Assembly (NCBI GenBank): GCA_016789405.1
Contig: JAEUPQ010000032.1
Span: forward strand, 1 to 64,000
Length of the DNA stretch: 64,000 bases
Origin: Lysobacteraceae bacterium
Lineage (GTDB): Bacteria > Pseudomonadota > Gammaproteobacteria > Xanthomonadales > Xanthomonadaceae
Direction of reading: 5' to 3'
Below are positions 19,830 through 28,290 of the stretch, in pieces. Below the pieces are notes generated by a model. It was not told the origin of the DNA and ran no database searches. It saw nothing but the letters and a program-made list of their open reading frames with translations. Position 1 is the first letter of the stretch. Each line of letters opens with the position of its first letter. The position numbers and the translations under genes were made by a program.

Positions 19830-21212
19830 TCAGGCGACCACTTCGTAGCAGGGACGATACGCGCCCGAGATCTTCATGCGCCGCTGCTCGACGAAGGCCT
19901 GCAGCAGCGCATCGAGCGACTGCATCATGTCCGTATCGCCGTGGATCTTGAAGGGTCCGAATTCCTCGATCCGACGCATCCCGTCTTCCTTCACGTTTCC
20001 AGCCACGATGCCCGAAAACGCGCGGCGCAGGTCGGCGGCAAGGTCCGCCGGCTTGCGCCCGTGGTGCAGGTCGAGCGAAGCCATCGCCTCGTGCGTGGGC
20101 ACGAACGGCTGCTGGAACGCCAGCGGGATTTCCAGCGACCAGTTGAAGAAGAACGAATCCTTCTCGGAGATGCGGTACTCGCGCACCTTGCGGATGCCGG
20201 TCGACATCCGCTTCGCGACCTTCGCCGGATCGGCGACGATGATCTCGTAGCGCGAGGTCGCGGCCTCGCCGAGGGTGAGACGCAGGAACTTGTCGATCTG
20301 CTCGAAATACGGCGCGGACGCGGCCGGACCGGTGAGGATCAGCGGGAACGGCAGGCTGGCGTTCTCCTCGCGCAGCAGGATGCCGAGCAGATACAGGATT
20401 TCCTCGGCGGTGCCGACGCCACCCGGGAACACGATGATGCCGTGCCCCATGCGCACGAAGGCTTCGAGGCGCTTCTCGATGTCCGGCATGATGACCAGGT
20501 GGTTCACGATCGGATTCGGCGACTCCGCGGCGATGATGCCCGGCTCGGTGATGCCGATGTAGCGCATGCGGCGATGGCGCTGCTTGGCGTGCGCGATCGT
20601 CGCGCCCTTCATCGGTCCCTTCATCGCGCCCGGACCGCAGCCGGTGCAGATGTCCAGGCCGCGCAGGCCCAGCTCGTAGCCGACCTGCTTGGTGTAGAGG
20701 TATTCGTCGCGGTTGATCGAATGGCCGCCCCAGCAGACCACCAGGTTCGGATCGATCGGATGCAGGATGCGCGCATTGCGCAGCAACCCGAACACCGCGT
20801 CGGTGATGCCTTCGGATGTGACCAGGTTGCGCGGGCCACCATCGCGCAGCTCGATCGCAGTGTAGGCCAGATCGCGCACCACGGCGAACAGCAGTTCCGC
20901 GACACCTCGGATGATCTCGCCGTCCACGAATGCCGTGGCCGGCGCCTTCACCAGCTCGATCCGCACGCCGCGATCCTGCTGCAGCACCTGGATGTCGAAA
21001 TCGGGATACAGCTCGCGCGCCGCGCGCGGGTCGTCGGACGCGCTGCCGCTGGTCAGCACGGCCAGCGCGCAGCGACGCAGCAACTCGTGCATGCCGCCGA
21101 TGGAGGCGTCGCGCAGGCGCGCGACCTCGTCGCGGGAGAGAACATCAAGGGCGCCGCGCGGGTAGATGTGCGCGTCGACGGTGGGGAGAATGGAAACAGT
21201 CTCGTGGGTCAT
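19830..21212 (-). CDS. ppnN: PpnN/YgdH-type nucleotide 5'-monophosphate nucleosidase (LOG family)
   Basis: A 460-aa protein, close to the 454 aa of E. coli PpnN. PpnN cleaves the N-glycosidic bond of nucleoside monophosphates to base and ribose-5-phosphate and is stimulated by (p)ppGpp. The LOG motif PGGVGTAEE and the upstream GCGPGAMKGPMKGA and MPDIEKRLEAFVRMG segments are visible, with extra N- and C-terminal domains as in the long PpnN subfamily. The ATG at 21212 (MTHETVSILP) was chosen because the upstream extension is not protein-like. It is convergent with the AlgZ-like gene. Confidence 0.9.
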   Translation of the reverse strand: MTHETVSILPTVDAHIYPRGALDVLSRDEVARLRDASIGGMHELLRRCALAVLTSGSASDDPRAARELYPDFDIQVLQQDRGVRIELVKAPATAFVDGEIIRGVAELLFAVVRDLAYTAIELRDGGPRNLVTSEGITDAVFGLLRNARILHPIDPNLVVCWGGHSINRDEYLYTKQVGYELGLRGLDICTGCGPGAMKGPMKGATIAHAKQRHRRMRYIGITEPGIIAAESPNPIVNHLVIMPDIEKRLEAFVRMGHGIIVFPGGVGTAEEILYLLGILLREENASLPFPLILTGPAASAPYFEQIDKFLRLTLGEAATSRYEIIVADPAKVAKRMSTGIRKVREYRISEKDSFFFNWSLEIPLAFQQPFVPTHEAMASLDLHHGRKPADLAADLRRAFSGIVAGNVKEDGMRRIEEFGPFKIHGDTDMMQSLDALLQAFVEQRRMKISGAYRPCYEVVA

Positions 21213-21316
21213 CGTTCGTATCGTCGTCTTCGTTGTGTGCTCGACGACTTTATCGCAGGAAAACCGCCGTGGACAGCACTCCCCGGCGACCGGAGAAACA
21301 CAAGGCCGCAAACGCC

Positions 21317-21341
21317 GACGGCCGGGAACTTCCCGGCCGTC
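21317..21341. repeat. Perfect inverted repeat in the ppnN leader
   Basis: GACGGCCGGGAA and TTCCCGGCCGTC form a near-continuous 12-bp inverted repeat around a single base. There is no T-run on either strand, so it may be a leader structure or the remnant of a terminator. It shares its ACGGCCGG core with the terminators at 21505, 27604 and 28250. Confidence 0.6.
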
Positions 21342-21500
21342 GAGGGTACAACACGAATGCGCGGAATGATGAGAACCCATCGCCGTGCCGCTGGCTCGCG
21401 ATGCATCGCGGAGCTTGCCATCAGGCACCGGAACCATGCCGCCGTGGCGCGTCAGGTCAACTGCTGGCGTGGATCGAAGTCCGGTGAGGCTCCGGGAATG

Positions 21501-21535
21501 AAGAAACGGCCGGGGTCTCCCCCGGCCGTTTCTTC
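21501..21535 (-). terminator. Terminator of the Oar-like receptor gene
   Basis: AAGAAACGGCCGGGG pairs with CCCCGGCCGTTTCTT, giving a long stem whose base is A/T rich on both sides. It lies 20 bases after the receptor stop on the minus strand. Confidence 0.8.
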
Positions 21536-21554
21536 TTGGCACTTCGATGACGAC

Positions 21555-24500
21555 TTAGAAGTTGACCTTGAAACCCACCTGCACCGACCAGCGCGATTCA
21601 CCGGCCACATCACGCAGCTCAAGAGCCGGGGACGTCGCAGTGTTCGTCGACTCGTTATAGAAGTTCGACACGTCGTAGACGTACTGGCCACCGTTGACAC
21701 CCGCGAAGCGCGCCATCTGCACGCGCGACGGGAAGCCGGCTTCTTCGATGCGACCCCAGTCCTTGTTCAGCATGTTGCCGATGTTCTGGATGTCGAGGTA
21801 GATCTCGCTCTGGCGGTTGCGGAAGAACGGCAGCTTCTGGCTGATGCGCAGGTCGAACTGGTTGACGAACGGCGAGCGATCACCATTGCGCTTCGCCACC
21901 TGGCCAAGATGCTCGCGCAGGTAACTGTTGCTGTTGATGTAGCTCCAGAATGCCGCGATGTCCTGCGCGGTCGACGCCGAGGAGTAGCGGACGTCGCTCT
22001 GCGTGGACGGAATGTAGAACAGATCGTTCGATTGGCCGTCACCGTTGGCGTCATTCGCGAACGCATAGCTGAACGGACGGCCGGAGCGGCCTTCGTAGTA
22101 CATCGAGACGGTCGTCGGCGCATTCTCGAAGAAGTTGAAGCGATAGCTCGCGCTGGCCGCGAAACGGTCACGGATTTCGTAGTTGCTGCGGCCGGTGACT
22201 TCTTCGTTCGGGTTGTAGACGAAGCGGCCGTTCCAGTTCGAGAACGCCACGCTGCTGGTGGCAGGGCTGACTTCTTCGGATGTGCCGTGCGTGTACGACA
22301 GGCGAGCGGTCCAGTTGTCCTTCCACGGCTTTTCCAGGAACAGGGTCAGGTTGCTCGCGCTGCCCTTGTCCGTGTTCTTCATGATGATCGCGTTGGTGTA
22401 CGCGCATGGATTGGTCGAGCTGTTGAACGCTGCGGCCGGATTCACACGGATGCAGTTCGCGGAGCCGCGATTGCCCGCGGCGAAACCGCCCGAGGAAGTG
22501 AAGCCTGACTGCGCAGTGGTGAGGAAGTAGCTTTCACGGCCGTCCGGCAGCACGCCGTTCGGGTTGCCCAGCGCGACGTTGACGAAATGCACGCCCTTCT
22601 CGACCTGGGTCAGCAGCAGCTCGGCGCCACCAACCAGATCCCAGAAGCCCAGCTCGGTTTCGAACGCGAGATTGGCCTTCAGCACGGTCGGCTGCTCGAA
22701 GTCGCGCGACAGGGCATTGACCTGGCGAGACGCCACGCCGCCGGTGGTGGGAACCAACGGATTCGCAGCATCCATCACGACGCCGGCGCCACCGGTAACC
22801 GAGAACGAGTCGACGCCGACACCCGGGTTCGAGAAACTGTTGGACACCCATACGCCCGGCGCCGAGCCAAGGAAGCGACCAATGCCGCCGCGGAGCTGGC
22901 GACGCAGGTCGCCTTCAAAGGTGTAGTTGAAACCGAAGCGCGGCTGGAACGTGACGTTGCCGTCGGTGGTGTTGCGGTTGTCGATGCCGAAGTCCGAACG
23001 GAAGCGGGTGTTCTCCTTGATCGTGCCGGAGACATCGCTGCGATCGAGGCGGAAGCCGAAGGTCAGGGTCAGGTTGGAGGTCGGCGCCCAGGTGTCCTGC
23101 GCGAGCAGGCCGAGGCTGGCGACTTCGAATTGCGCAGCCACGCCAGGCAGCGTGTTGCCGGCGGACGGACGTTGGAAGTTGTAGAAGGCGCGCGGCAGCG
23201 TCGCGGCCGTGAACGTCGTATTCACGAAGTTCGCGTAGTCGATCGTGTAGTTGCCGTACACGTCCTGCAGGAACAGGTTGTAGACGTCGTTCTTCTCGTA
23301 ATCGAAGCCGAACTTGAACTCGTGGTCACCGCGGTACCAGTTGAAATCAAGCGCCGAAGTCAGGGTCTCGACGTTAAGCTGGTTGGCCTGGCGCGAACGT
23401 TCGGTGCCGAAGACCACAGTGCTGTTGCCAGCGCCAGGAATGTTGCGGATCGTCACCTGCGGCAGGAAGGCATTCGACGTCGGCAAGGAATCGTAGGTCG
23501 CCTTCGAGATGTGGAATTCGGAGGAGAGGTTCTCGGTCCAATCGTCGTAGAAGTTCAGCGCGTAGCTTTCGAAGGTGATGTTGTCGGAATAGACGTTGCT
23601 GGACAGCTGCAGCTGTGTGGTGGTGCGGCTGTAGCGGGCGACGCTGCCTTCGGTCTTGTTGTAGCGGAAGGCAGCGCGGTGGTCGTCATTGAAATTGGCG
23701 TCGACCTTGAGGAAATACTTCTTGTCGGTATTGTCGAACGGCTGCGGCGCGCCGCCGATCGGCTGGGCACCGGTGAACAGGCGGTTGTAATTGGAGTTGA
23801 TCGTATCGAGCTGCGCCTGCGTGACCGGCAGGATGTTCGAAGCATTGGAACCGACGATGCCGCGCGGCGGCAAGGTGCCGTTGCGGTGGAACTCTTCGTA
23901 ACCCGCGAACACGAACAGACGGTCCTTGATGATCGGCGCGCCGAAGTAGCCACCGTAGGTCTGGTCGTCCTCGAAGCCGATGAACTTGTTGCCATTCGGC
24001 GACTTGCGGATCATGTCGTTGTTGCGGTACGCGCCGTAGATCGTGCCCTGGAACTCGTTGGTGCCCGACTTGGTGACGGCGTTGATGTTGGCGCCGACGA
24101 AGTCCGACTGCGACACGTCGTAGCCGGAGACGCCGACGTTGTACTGCTGGATCCAGTCGCCCGAGATCGGCTGGTTGAGCGCCGGCAGGCCCGAATCGTT
24201 CAGGCCGAAGTTGTCGTTGGTCGGGACGCCGTCGATCTTGATGTTGTTGTAGCGCGGGTTCTGGCCGCTGACGCTGATGCCCTGCGTTTCGCGGTCGATC
24301 TTCACGATGCGCGGATCGAGCTTCACGGCGTCGGCGATCGAGCGGTCGATCGTGGGCTGCGCTTCGAGCATTTCGCGCGAGATGTTGGTGCCCGAGCCCA
24401 TGTTGGTCGCGCTGAACACCTGGGAAATGCCCGAATCGGCCTGGCCGACGACGCGGATCGTATCCAGCGTGTCGCCTTCACCAGCGTCGCCCGCACCGAG

Positions 24501-24836
24501 GCGCGCGTCGACCGAAGCGGTTTCGGACAGTTCGAGATACACGTCTTCGACCGTCTTCGTTTCGCCGTCCTTCACCACCGTGATGACGTACGGACCGCCC
24601 GGGCGCAGGCCCTTGGCCGAATAGCGACCTTCACCATCGGTGGTCGCATTGCTGACCGAACCCGAATCCACGTGCCGAATGGTGACCTGGGCGCCACTCA
24701 CGGGGGCGCCATCGCCTGCGGTGATGCGGCCGTTGATGCCCGAAGCGGTGCTTTGTGCGAAAGCCGGCGCCGCGGCAAGCGCGACGATCAGCCCGATCGA
24801 CAGTTTGGAGAGTCGGAGACGGTTGGTGTGGTTCAT
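21555..24836 (-). CDS. Oar-like TonB-dependent outer membrane receptor
   Basis: A 1093-aa outer-membrane protein. A Sec signal (ALAAAPAFA, cleavage near residue 27) is followed by a carboxypeptidase regulatory-like Ig domain (about 30-115, GRITAGDGAPVSGAQVTI), a plug domain (about 130-260, with SGQNPRYNNIKIDGVPTND) and a large beta-barrel ending in the outer-membrane signature Phe (VGFKVNF). This N-terminal architecture is that of Oar receptors, which are common in Xanthomonadaceae and proposed to import peptides or other large substrates. The ATG at 24836 was chosen because the upstream 80 codons precede the signal peptide. It is monocistronic. Confidence 0.92.
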   Translation of the reverse strand: MNHTNRLRLSKLSIGLIVALAAAPAFAQSTASGINGRITAGDGAPVSGAQVTIRHVDSGSVSNATTDGEGRYSAKGLRPGGPYVITVVKDGETKTVEDVYLELSETASVDARLGAGDAGEGDTLDTIRVVGQADSGISQVFSATNMGSGTNISREMLEAQPTIDRSIADAVKLDPRIVKIDRETQGISVSGQNPRYNNIKIDGVPTNDNFGLNDSGLPALNQPISGDWIQQYNVGVSGYDVSQSDFVGANINAVTKSGTNEFQGTIYGAYRNNDMIRKSPNGNKFIGFEDDQTYGGYFGAPIIKDRLFVFAGYEEFHRNGTLPPRGIVGSNASNILPVTQAQLDTINSNYNRLFTGAQPIGGAPQPFDNTDKKYFLKVDANFNDDHRAAFRYNKTEGSVARYSRTTTQLQLSSNVYSDNITFESYALNFYDDWTENLSSEFHISKATYDSLPTSNAFLPQVTIRNIPGAGNSTVVFGTERSRQANQLNVETLTSALDFNWYRGDHEFKFGFDYEKNDVYNLFLQDVYGNYTIDYANFVNTTFTAATLPRAFYNFQRPSAGNTLPGVAAQFEVASLGLLAQDTWAPTSNLTLTFGFRLDRSDVSGTIKENTRFRSDFGIDNRNTTDGNVTFQPRFGFNYTFEGDLRRQLRGGIGRFLGSAPGVWVSNSFSNPGVGVDSFSVTGGAGVVMDAANPLVPTTGGVASRQVNALSRDFEQPTVLKANLAFETELGFWDLVGGAELLLTQVEKGVHFVNVALGNPNGVLPDGRESYFLTTAQSGFTSSGGFAAGNRGSANCIRVNPAAAFNSSTNPCAYTNAIIMKNTDKGSASNLTLFLEKPWKDNWTARLSYTHGTSEEVSPATSSVAFSNWNGRFVYNPNEEVTGRSNYEIRDRFAASASYRFNFFENAPTTVSMYYEGRSGRPFSYAFANDANGDGQSNDLFYIPSTQSDVRYSSASTAQDIAAFWSYINSNSYLREHLGQVAKRNGDRSPFVNQFDLRISQKLPFFRNRQSEIYLDIQNIGNMLNKDWGRIEEAGFPSRVQMARFAGVNGGQYVYDVSNFYNESTNTATSPALELRDVAGESRWSVQVGFKVNF

Positions 24837-25176
24837 GGTTCTTGGCCTCGGTGGAGAACGATGCGGAGATGTCGTTGCGTACGAGTAGACCGCCGGCGCT
24901 TGAAGCACCGCGATCACAGCGTGGGGAAGACCTGTCCGGTTCCGTGTGGCATGCGCGACTACATGCGCACCGGTACGGGTTAAGGATAGGTTAACACGAT
25001 AACGATCGGGAATGACAGGCAAATGACAGGGAATCAATCCGTAAGCCATTGAAATCACTGGCTGAACGGTGTTCAAGGATCACTTGAATGTCATCCTGCA
25101 ATCATTTCTCGGGCCAGCCTGAGGGGATTCAGGCACCCTGCCGCCAGGCCTCGCCTCACGCCGGATCGATGCCGGC
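24837..25176. other. Promoter region of the Oar-like receptor
   Basis: A 340-base gap. AATGACAGG occurs twice, at 25012-25020 and 25023-25031, 11 bases apart and so on one face of the helix. A locally AT-rich patch (GTTAACACGATAACG) lies between these repeats and the receptor start. I could not fix a -35/-10 pair. The part nearest 25176 is only the 3' flank of marC. Confidence 0.45.
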
Positions 25177-25764
25177 TCAGTGCGCGAGGAAGGATGCGAT
25201 GCCGTCCATCAGCATCTGCACCGAGATCGCGACGAGCAGCATGCCCATCAGGCGTTCGAGCGCAGTGAGCACGCGCATGCCGAGCCACTTGTAGAGATAC
25301 GTGGCGGAAAACAGGATGACCGCCGTCGCGGCCCAGGCGATCGCCAGCGCGAGACTCCAGTCGCCCAAACGTGCGGGGTCGTTGCTGCCCATCAGGATCA
25401 CCGCCGCCATGCCCGACGGGCCGGCGACCAGCGGGATGGCCATCGGCACGATGAAGGGCTCGCCGTCGGGAATCTCGCCCATCAGGCCTTCCGGCGGCGG
25501 AAAGATCATGCGGATGCCGATCAGGAACAGCACGATGCCGCCAGCGATCGATACCGACTCCTGGCGCAGGTGCATGAGTTCCAGTGCGTACTTGCCGCAC
25601 CACAGGAAGGCCATCAGCACACCCAGCGCGATGAGCAGTTCGCGTGCGAGCACGATGCGCTGCCGGCGCAGTGGCAGGCCGCGCAGCAGGCTGAGGAACA
25701 CAGGGATATTGCCCAGCGGGTCGAGGATCAGGAACAGCAGCAGCGCAGCCGAGGCGATCGTCAT
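25177..25764 (-). CDS. MarC/YhgN-family integral membrane protein
   Basis: A 195-aa protein with six hydrophobic segments, matching the MarC family (UPF0056) in size. Family motifs include LDPLGNIPVF at the start, the GGIVLFLIGIRMI helix and the VPMAIPLVAGPSGMAAVI core. The function of the family is unsettled; the original link of MarC to antibiotic resistance was not upheld. It lies 25 bases after the SDR gene, so it is probably the last gene of a grxD-SDR-marC unit. Confidence 0.88.
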   Translation of the reverse strand: MTIASAALLLFLILDPLGNIPVFLSLLRGLPLRRQRIVLARELLIALGVLMAFLWCGKYALELMHLRQESVSIAGGIVLFLIGIRMIFPPPEGLMGEIPDGEPFIVPMAIPLVAGPSGMAAVILMGSNDPARLGDWSLALAIAWAATAVILFSATYLYKWLGMRVLTALERLMGMLLVAISVQMLMDGIASFLAH

Positions 25765-25789
25765 CTACCCGCTCCCGAGGCAATGATCA

Positions 25790-26542
25790 TCAGACGGAGG
25801 AAGGATTCCAGACCAGGCCGCGGCGGTCGACACCCGCAGCCGACAGCAGGTGCACGCATGACGAAGCGACCTCGGCCGCTTCGCGCGCCTGCGGCTCGGC
25901 ATCTTCGACGAAGGCCTTCGAGCGCAGGGTCGTGCGCATCGGCCCCGGCGCGAGGCCTGAGACGCGTACCGACGAATTCGCCAATTCGGCATGCAGCGTG
26001 CCCACCAGCGCGGAGAGCGCCGACTGTGCCATGCCGTAGGCACCCCAGTACGCCCGGCCCTGCCCGGCCGCATCGTCGATGGCGAACACGACTGCGGCGT
26101 CATCCGTCGCGCGCAGCAGCGGCAGGCAGGCCTGGGTCAGCCACCAGCGCGCGGTGAGGTTGACGTGGATCGAACGCGCGAAATCGGCAGGATCGCTGTT
26201 CTCCAGCGGCGTCAGGCCACCGAAGTGCGCGGCGCAGTGCAGCACGCCGTCGAGCCGGCCCAGTTCGGCGCCGATGCGTTCGGCCATCTCGGCGTAGTCG
26301 TCGGGCGTCGCGCCTTCCAGGTCCAGCGGATACAGCAGCGCTTCGCCACCAGCGCGGACGATGGCGTCGTGCACGCGGTTGAGCTTGGGAACCTTGCGTC
26401 CGAGCAGGACGACCGTTGCACCTGCGTCCGCGCAGGCCTGTGCGGACGCATGGCCGAGCGCACCGTGCGCGCCGACCACCAGCACGACGCGCTCTTCGAG
26501 CGGACGCACGGCGGTGGCATCCATGGCAAGCGCCTGCGACAT
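25790..26542 (-). CDS. Short-chain dehydrogenase/reductase, YciK-like, with a degenerate active site
   Basis: A 250-aa Rossmann protein. The nucleotide-binding motif is GAHGALG (canonical TGxxxGxG), followed by strand VVLLGRK and the LHCAAHFGG segment that replaces NNAG. At the catalytic position the sequence is AYGMAQSAL, so the YxxxK lysine is Gln, and the preceding segment FAIDDAAGQ has no clear catalytic Ser. It may bind a cofactor but be a poor or altered enzyme. The ATG shares one base with the grxD stop (TGATG at 26540-26544). The closest named relative I recognise is YciK, whose substrate is unknown. Confidence 0.82.
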   Translation of the reverse strand: MSQALAMDATAVRPLEERVVLVVGAHGALGHASAQACADAGATVVLLGRKVPKLNRVHDAIVRAGGEALLYPLDLEGATPDDYAEMAERIGAELGRLDGVLHCAAHFGGLTPLENSDPADFARSIHVNLTARWWLTQACLPLLRATDDAAVVFAIDDAAGQGRAYWGAYGMAQSALSALVGTLHAELANSSVRVSGLAPGPMRTTLRSKAFVEDAEPQAREAAEVASSCVHLLSAAGVDRRGLVWNPSSV

Positions 26543-26862
26543 CAGGCCTTCTGCGCCTCGGCGATCATGCGCGCGAGTTCGCCGGACTCGTACAGCTCCA
26601 GCGTGATGTCGCAACCACCGATCAGCTCGCCGTTGATGAACAACTGCGGGAAGGTCGGCCAGTTCGAGTAACGCGGCAGGTTGGCGCGCACTTCTGGATC
26701 TTCCAGCACGTTGACGCTGTGGAAGCTGTTCGCGCCGGCAAGCTTCAGTGCCTGAGAGGTACGGCTGGAAAAGCCGCACATCGGGAATTGCGGCGTGCCC
26801 TTCATGAACAGGACGATCGGATGGGTTTCGATCTCGGATTGGATGCGTTCCAAAACCGGCAT
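26542..26862 (-). CDS. grxD: Monothiol glutaredoxin, CGFS type
   Basis: A 106-aa class II glutaredoxin with the CGFS active site (Cys29, in KGTPQFPMCGFS) and the glutathione-binding motifs WPTFPQLFI and GGCDI. Such proteins bind a bridging [2Fe-2S] cluster with glutathione and deliver it to client proteins in the cytosol. The ATG at 26862 was chosen because upstream in-frame sequence runs antisense to sodB. It is divergent from sodB, which pairs two genes of iron and oxidative-stress handling at one intergenic region. Confidence 0.96.
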   Translation of the reverse strand: MPVLERIQSEIETHPIVLFMKGTPQFPMCGFSSRTSQALKLAGANSFHSVNVLEDPEVRANLPRYSNWPTFPQLFINGELIGGCDITLELYESGELARMIAEAQKA

Positions 26863-27000
26863 GGTCTGTCTCCTCGAAGCTGGGCGGTCGGCGGGGAGGT
26901 CGTCCGGCCGCCGTGGGGTTAGAATGGCCGCCCATTGTAAGCCTTCGCGCGATCCGGGGCCTGCCCGGTGCGCCCACCCCGCCTTCAAGGAGCCCGCCCC

Positions 27001-27579
27001 ATGGCCATCGAGCTGCCAGCCCTGCCCTACGACCGCACCGCCCTGGAACCGCACATCTCGGCGGAAACCATCGATTTCCATTACGGCAAGCACCACCAGA
27101 CCTACGTCACCAACCTCAACAACATGATCGCCGGCACGGAGTTCGAGACCCTGTCGCTGGAAGAGATCGTCCGCAAGTCGCAGGGCGGCATGTTCAACAA
27201 CGCCGCGCAGGTGTGGAACCACACCTTCTACTGGAACTGCCTGAAGCCCAATGGCGGCGGCGCGCCCACCGGCAAGCTGGCTGATGCCATCAACGCCGCA
27301 TTCGGCAGCTTCGACAAGTTCAAGGAAGAGTTCACCAAGACCTCTGTCGGCACCTTCGGCTCCGGCTGGGGCTGGCTGGTGCAGCGTCCGGACGGCTCGC
27401 TGGCCCTGGTCAGCACCTCCAACGCCGCCACCCCGCTGACCGGCGACGACACCCCGCTGCTGACCTGCGACGTGTGGGAACACGCCTACTACGTGGACTA
27501 CCGCAACGCGCGCCCGAAGTACGTCGAAGCGTTCTGGAACCTGGTGAACTGGGACTTCGTCGCATCGCAGATGAAGTAA
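27001..27579 (+). CDS. sodB: Superoxide dismutase [Fe]
   Basis: A 192-aa cytosolic SOD. Metal ligands lie in [16 protein letters not shown] and DVWEHAYY. The Gln in [10 protein letters not shown] marks the iron rather than the manganese form. It is nearly the same length as E. coli SodB. AAGGAG lies 8 bases before the ATG at 27001, which fixes the start; an upstream GTG-initiated frame was rejected. A GC-rich hairpin follows the gene. Confidence 0.97.
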   Translation: MAIELPALPYDRTALEPHISAETIDFHYGKHHQTYVTNLNNMIAGTEFETLSLEEIVRKSQGGMFNNAAQVWNHTFYWNCLKPNGGGAPTGKLADAINAAFGSFDKFKEEFTKTSVGTFGSGWGWLVQRPDGSLALVSTSNAATPLTGDDTPLLTCDVWEHAYYVDYRNARPKYVEAFWNLVNWDFVASQMK

Positions 27580-27603
27580 GTCCTGCATCGACATGCATCC
27601 TCA

Positions 27604-27635
27604 CGAACGGCCGGGGAAACCCGGCCGTTCGCGTT
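27604..27635 (+). terminator. Terminator after sodB
   Basis: CGAACGGCCGGG (27604-27615) pairs with CCCGGCCGTTCG (27620-27631) across a GAAA loop. Only a short T-tail follows, so it is a probable but weak intrinsic terminator. Confidence 0.7.
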
Positions 27636-27769
27636 TGCGCCACGCAATGCAACCGAACGATTCAGGCGGGCGACAGGGATCCGACCGCCCGGTGAACGCG
27701 ACCGGATGAGCCGTCAACGATTCGACACTCCCGGACATTCACCGGTGGCATTCCGCAACGGGAGTCCCG

Positions 27770-28186
27770 ATGAAACGCACCGCCTCGTTCCTTGCCACTG
27801 CCATTCTCGCGTTCGCTGTCGCCGGCGGCGCTTCGGCCCGCGACCGCGACCACAACCCGCCCGGCCCACGTGGCGGCCCGGGCACCAATTGGGAAAACCC
27901 GCCGGGCTGGCGCGGCGGCCCCGGCGCGTCGCCGGATCATCGCTACTATCGCCACCATGGCAAGCGCTACAAGTTCGTGGTCCGCAATGGCGGCTATTAC
28001 TTCCACCCGGGCTACGGCTATTGGCATCCGCGCTACGGTTTCTGGAACCAGGCGCGTCGCTGCTGGTTCGACAACGACAACAATCCGCCCGGCCCCATCG
28101 GCGGACGCGGCACGAACTGGGAAAATCCGCCAGGCTGGCGTGGCGGCCCGGGGGCGTCGCCTGACCGTTTCGGGCGTTGCCGCTGA
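27770..28186 (+). CDS. Small secreted protein with a duplicated PPG-rich module
   Basis: A 138-aa protein with a Sec signal ending ASA|RD near residue 23. The mature part is two almost identical 28-residue modules at residues 29-56 and 105-132 (NPPGP-x-GG-x-GTNWENPPGW, then RGGPGASPD), differing at two positions. They flank a central aromatic/basic segment rich in Tyr, His and Trp (residues 57-100, GKRYKFVVRNGGYYFHPGYG). I recognise no family. The composition resembles cell-envelope or matrix proteins. GGGAG upstream supports the ATG. Confidence 0.8.
   Translation: MKRTASFLATAILAFAVAGGASARDRDHNPPGPRGGPGTNWENPPGWRGGPGASPDHRYYRHHGKRYKFVVRNGGYYFHPGYGYWHPRYGFWNQARRCWFDNDNNPPGPIGGRGTNWENPPGWRGGPGASPDRFGRCR
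27854..28165 (+). repeat. Two 84-base coding repeats (PPG module)
   Basis: Copy 1 is about 27854-27937 and copy 2 about 28082-28165, both in frame within the small secreted protein. The encoded peptides match at 26 of 28 positions, while the DNA differs at more third positions, so the duplication is not very recent. Confidence 0.75.
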
Positions 28187-28249
28187 CACCCGCACAAAGG
28201 GAAATGCGTCGTTGCCGCAGCATCGCGAAACATCGACGGCGAAAACAGG

Positions 28250-28275
28250 AACGGCCGGGAATCCGGCCGTTTCCG
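28250..28275. terminator. Hairpin between the PPG protein gene and purK
   Basis: AACGGCCGG (28250-28258) pairs with CCGGCCGTT (28263-28271) around GAAT, with TTCC after it on the plus strand. It lies between convergent genes and probably serves as a shared terminator. Confidence 0.65.
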
Positions 28276-28290
28276 GTGCGAAGGCAAGTA

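Larger units (their letters stand above)
21213..21554. other. Leader of ppnN and 3' end of the Oar-like receptor unit
   Basis: A 342-base non-coding stretch. It holds two strong hairpins: GACGGCCGGGAA with TTCCCGGCCGTC (21317-21341), about 105 bases upstream of ppnN, and the receptor terminator at 21501-21535. No ORF here looks like a gene. Confidence 0.6.

Noticed and set aside
22587..24983. A 798-codon ORF antisense to the Oar-like receptor
   Set aside because: Low-complexity composition, no start context and no motifs; the receptor has a full domain set.
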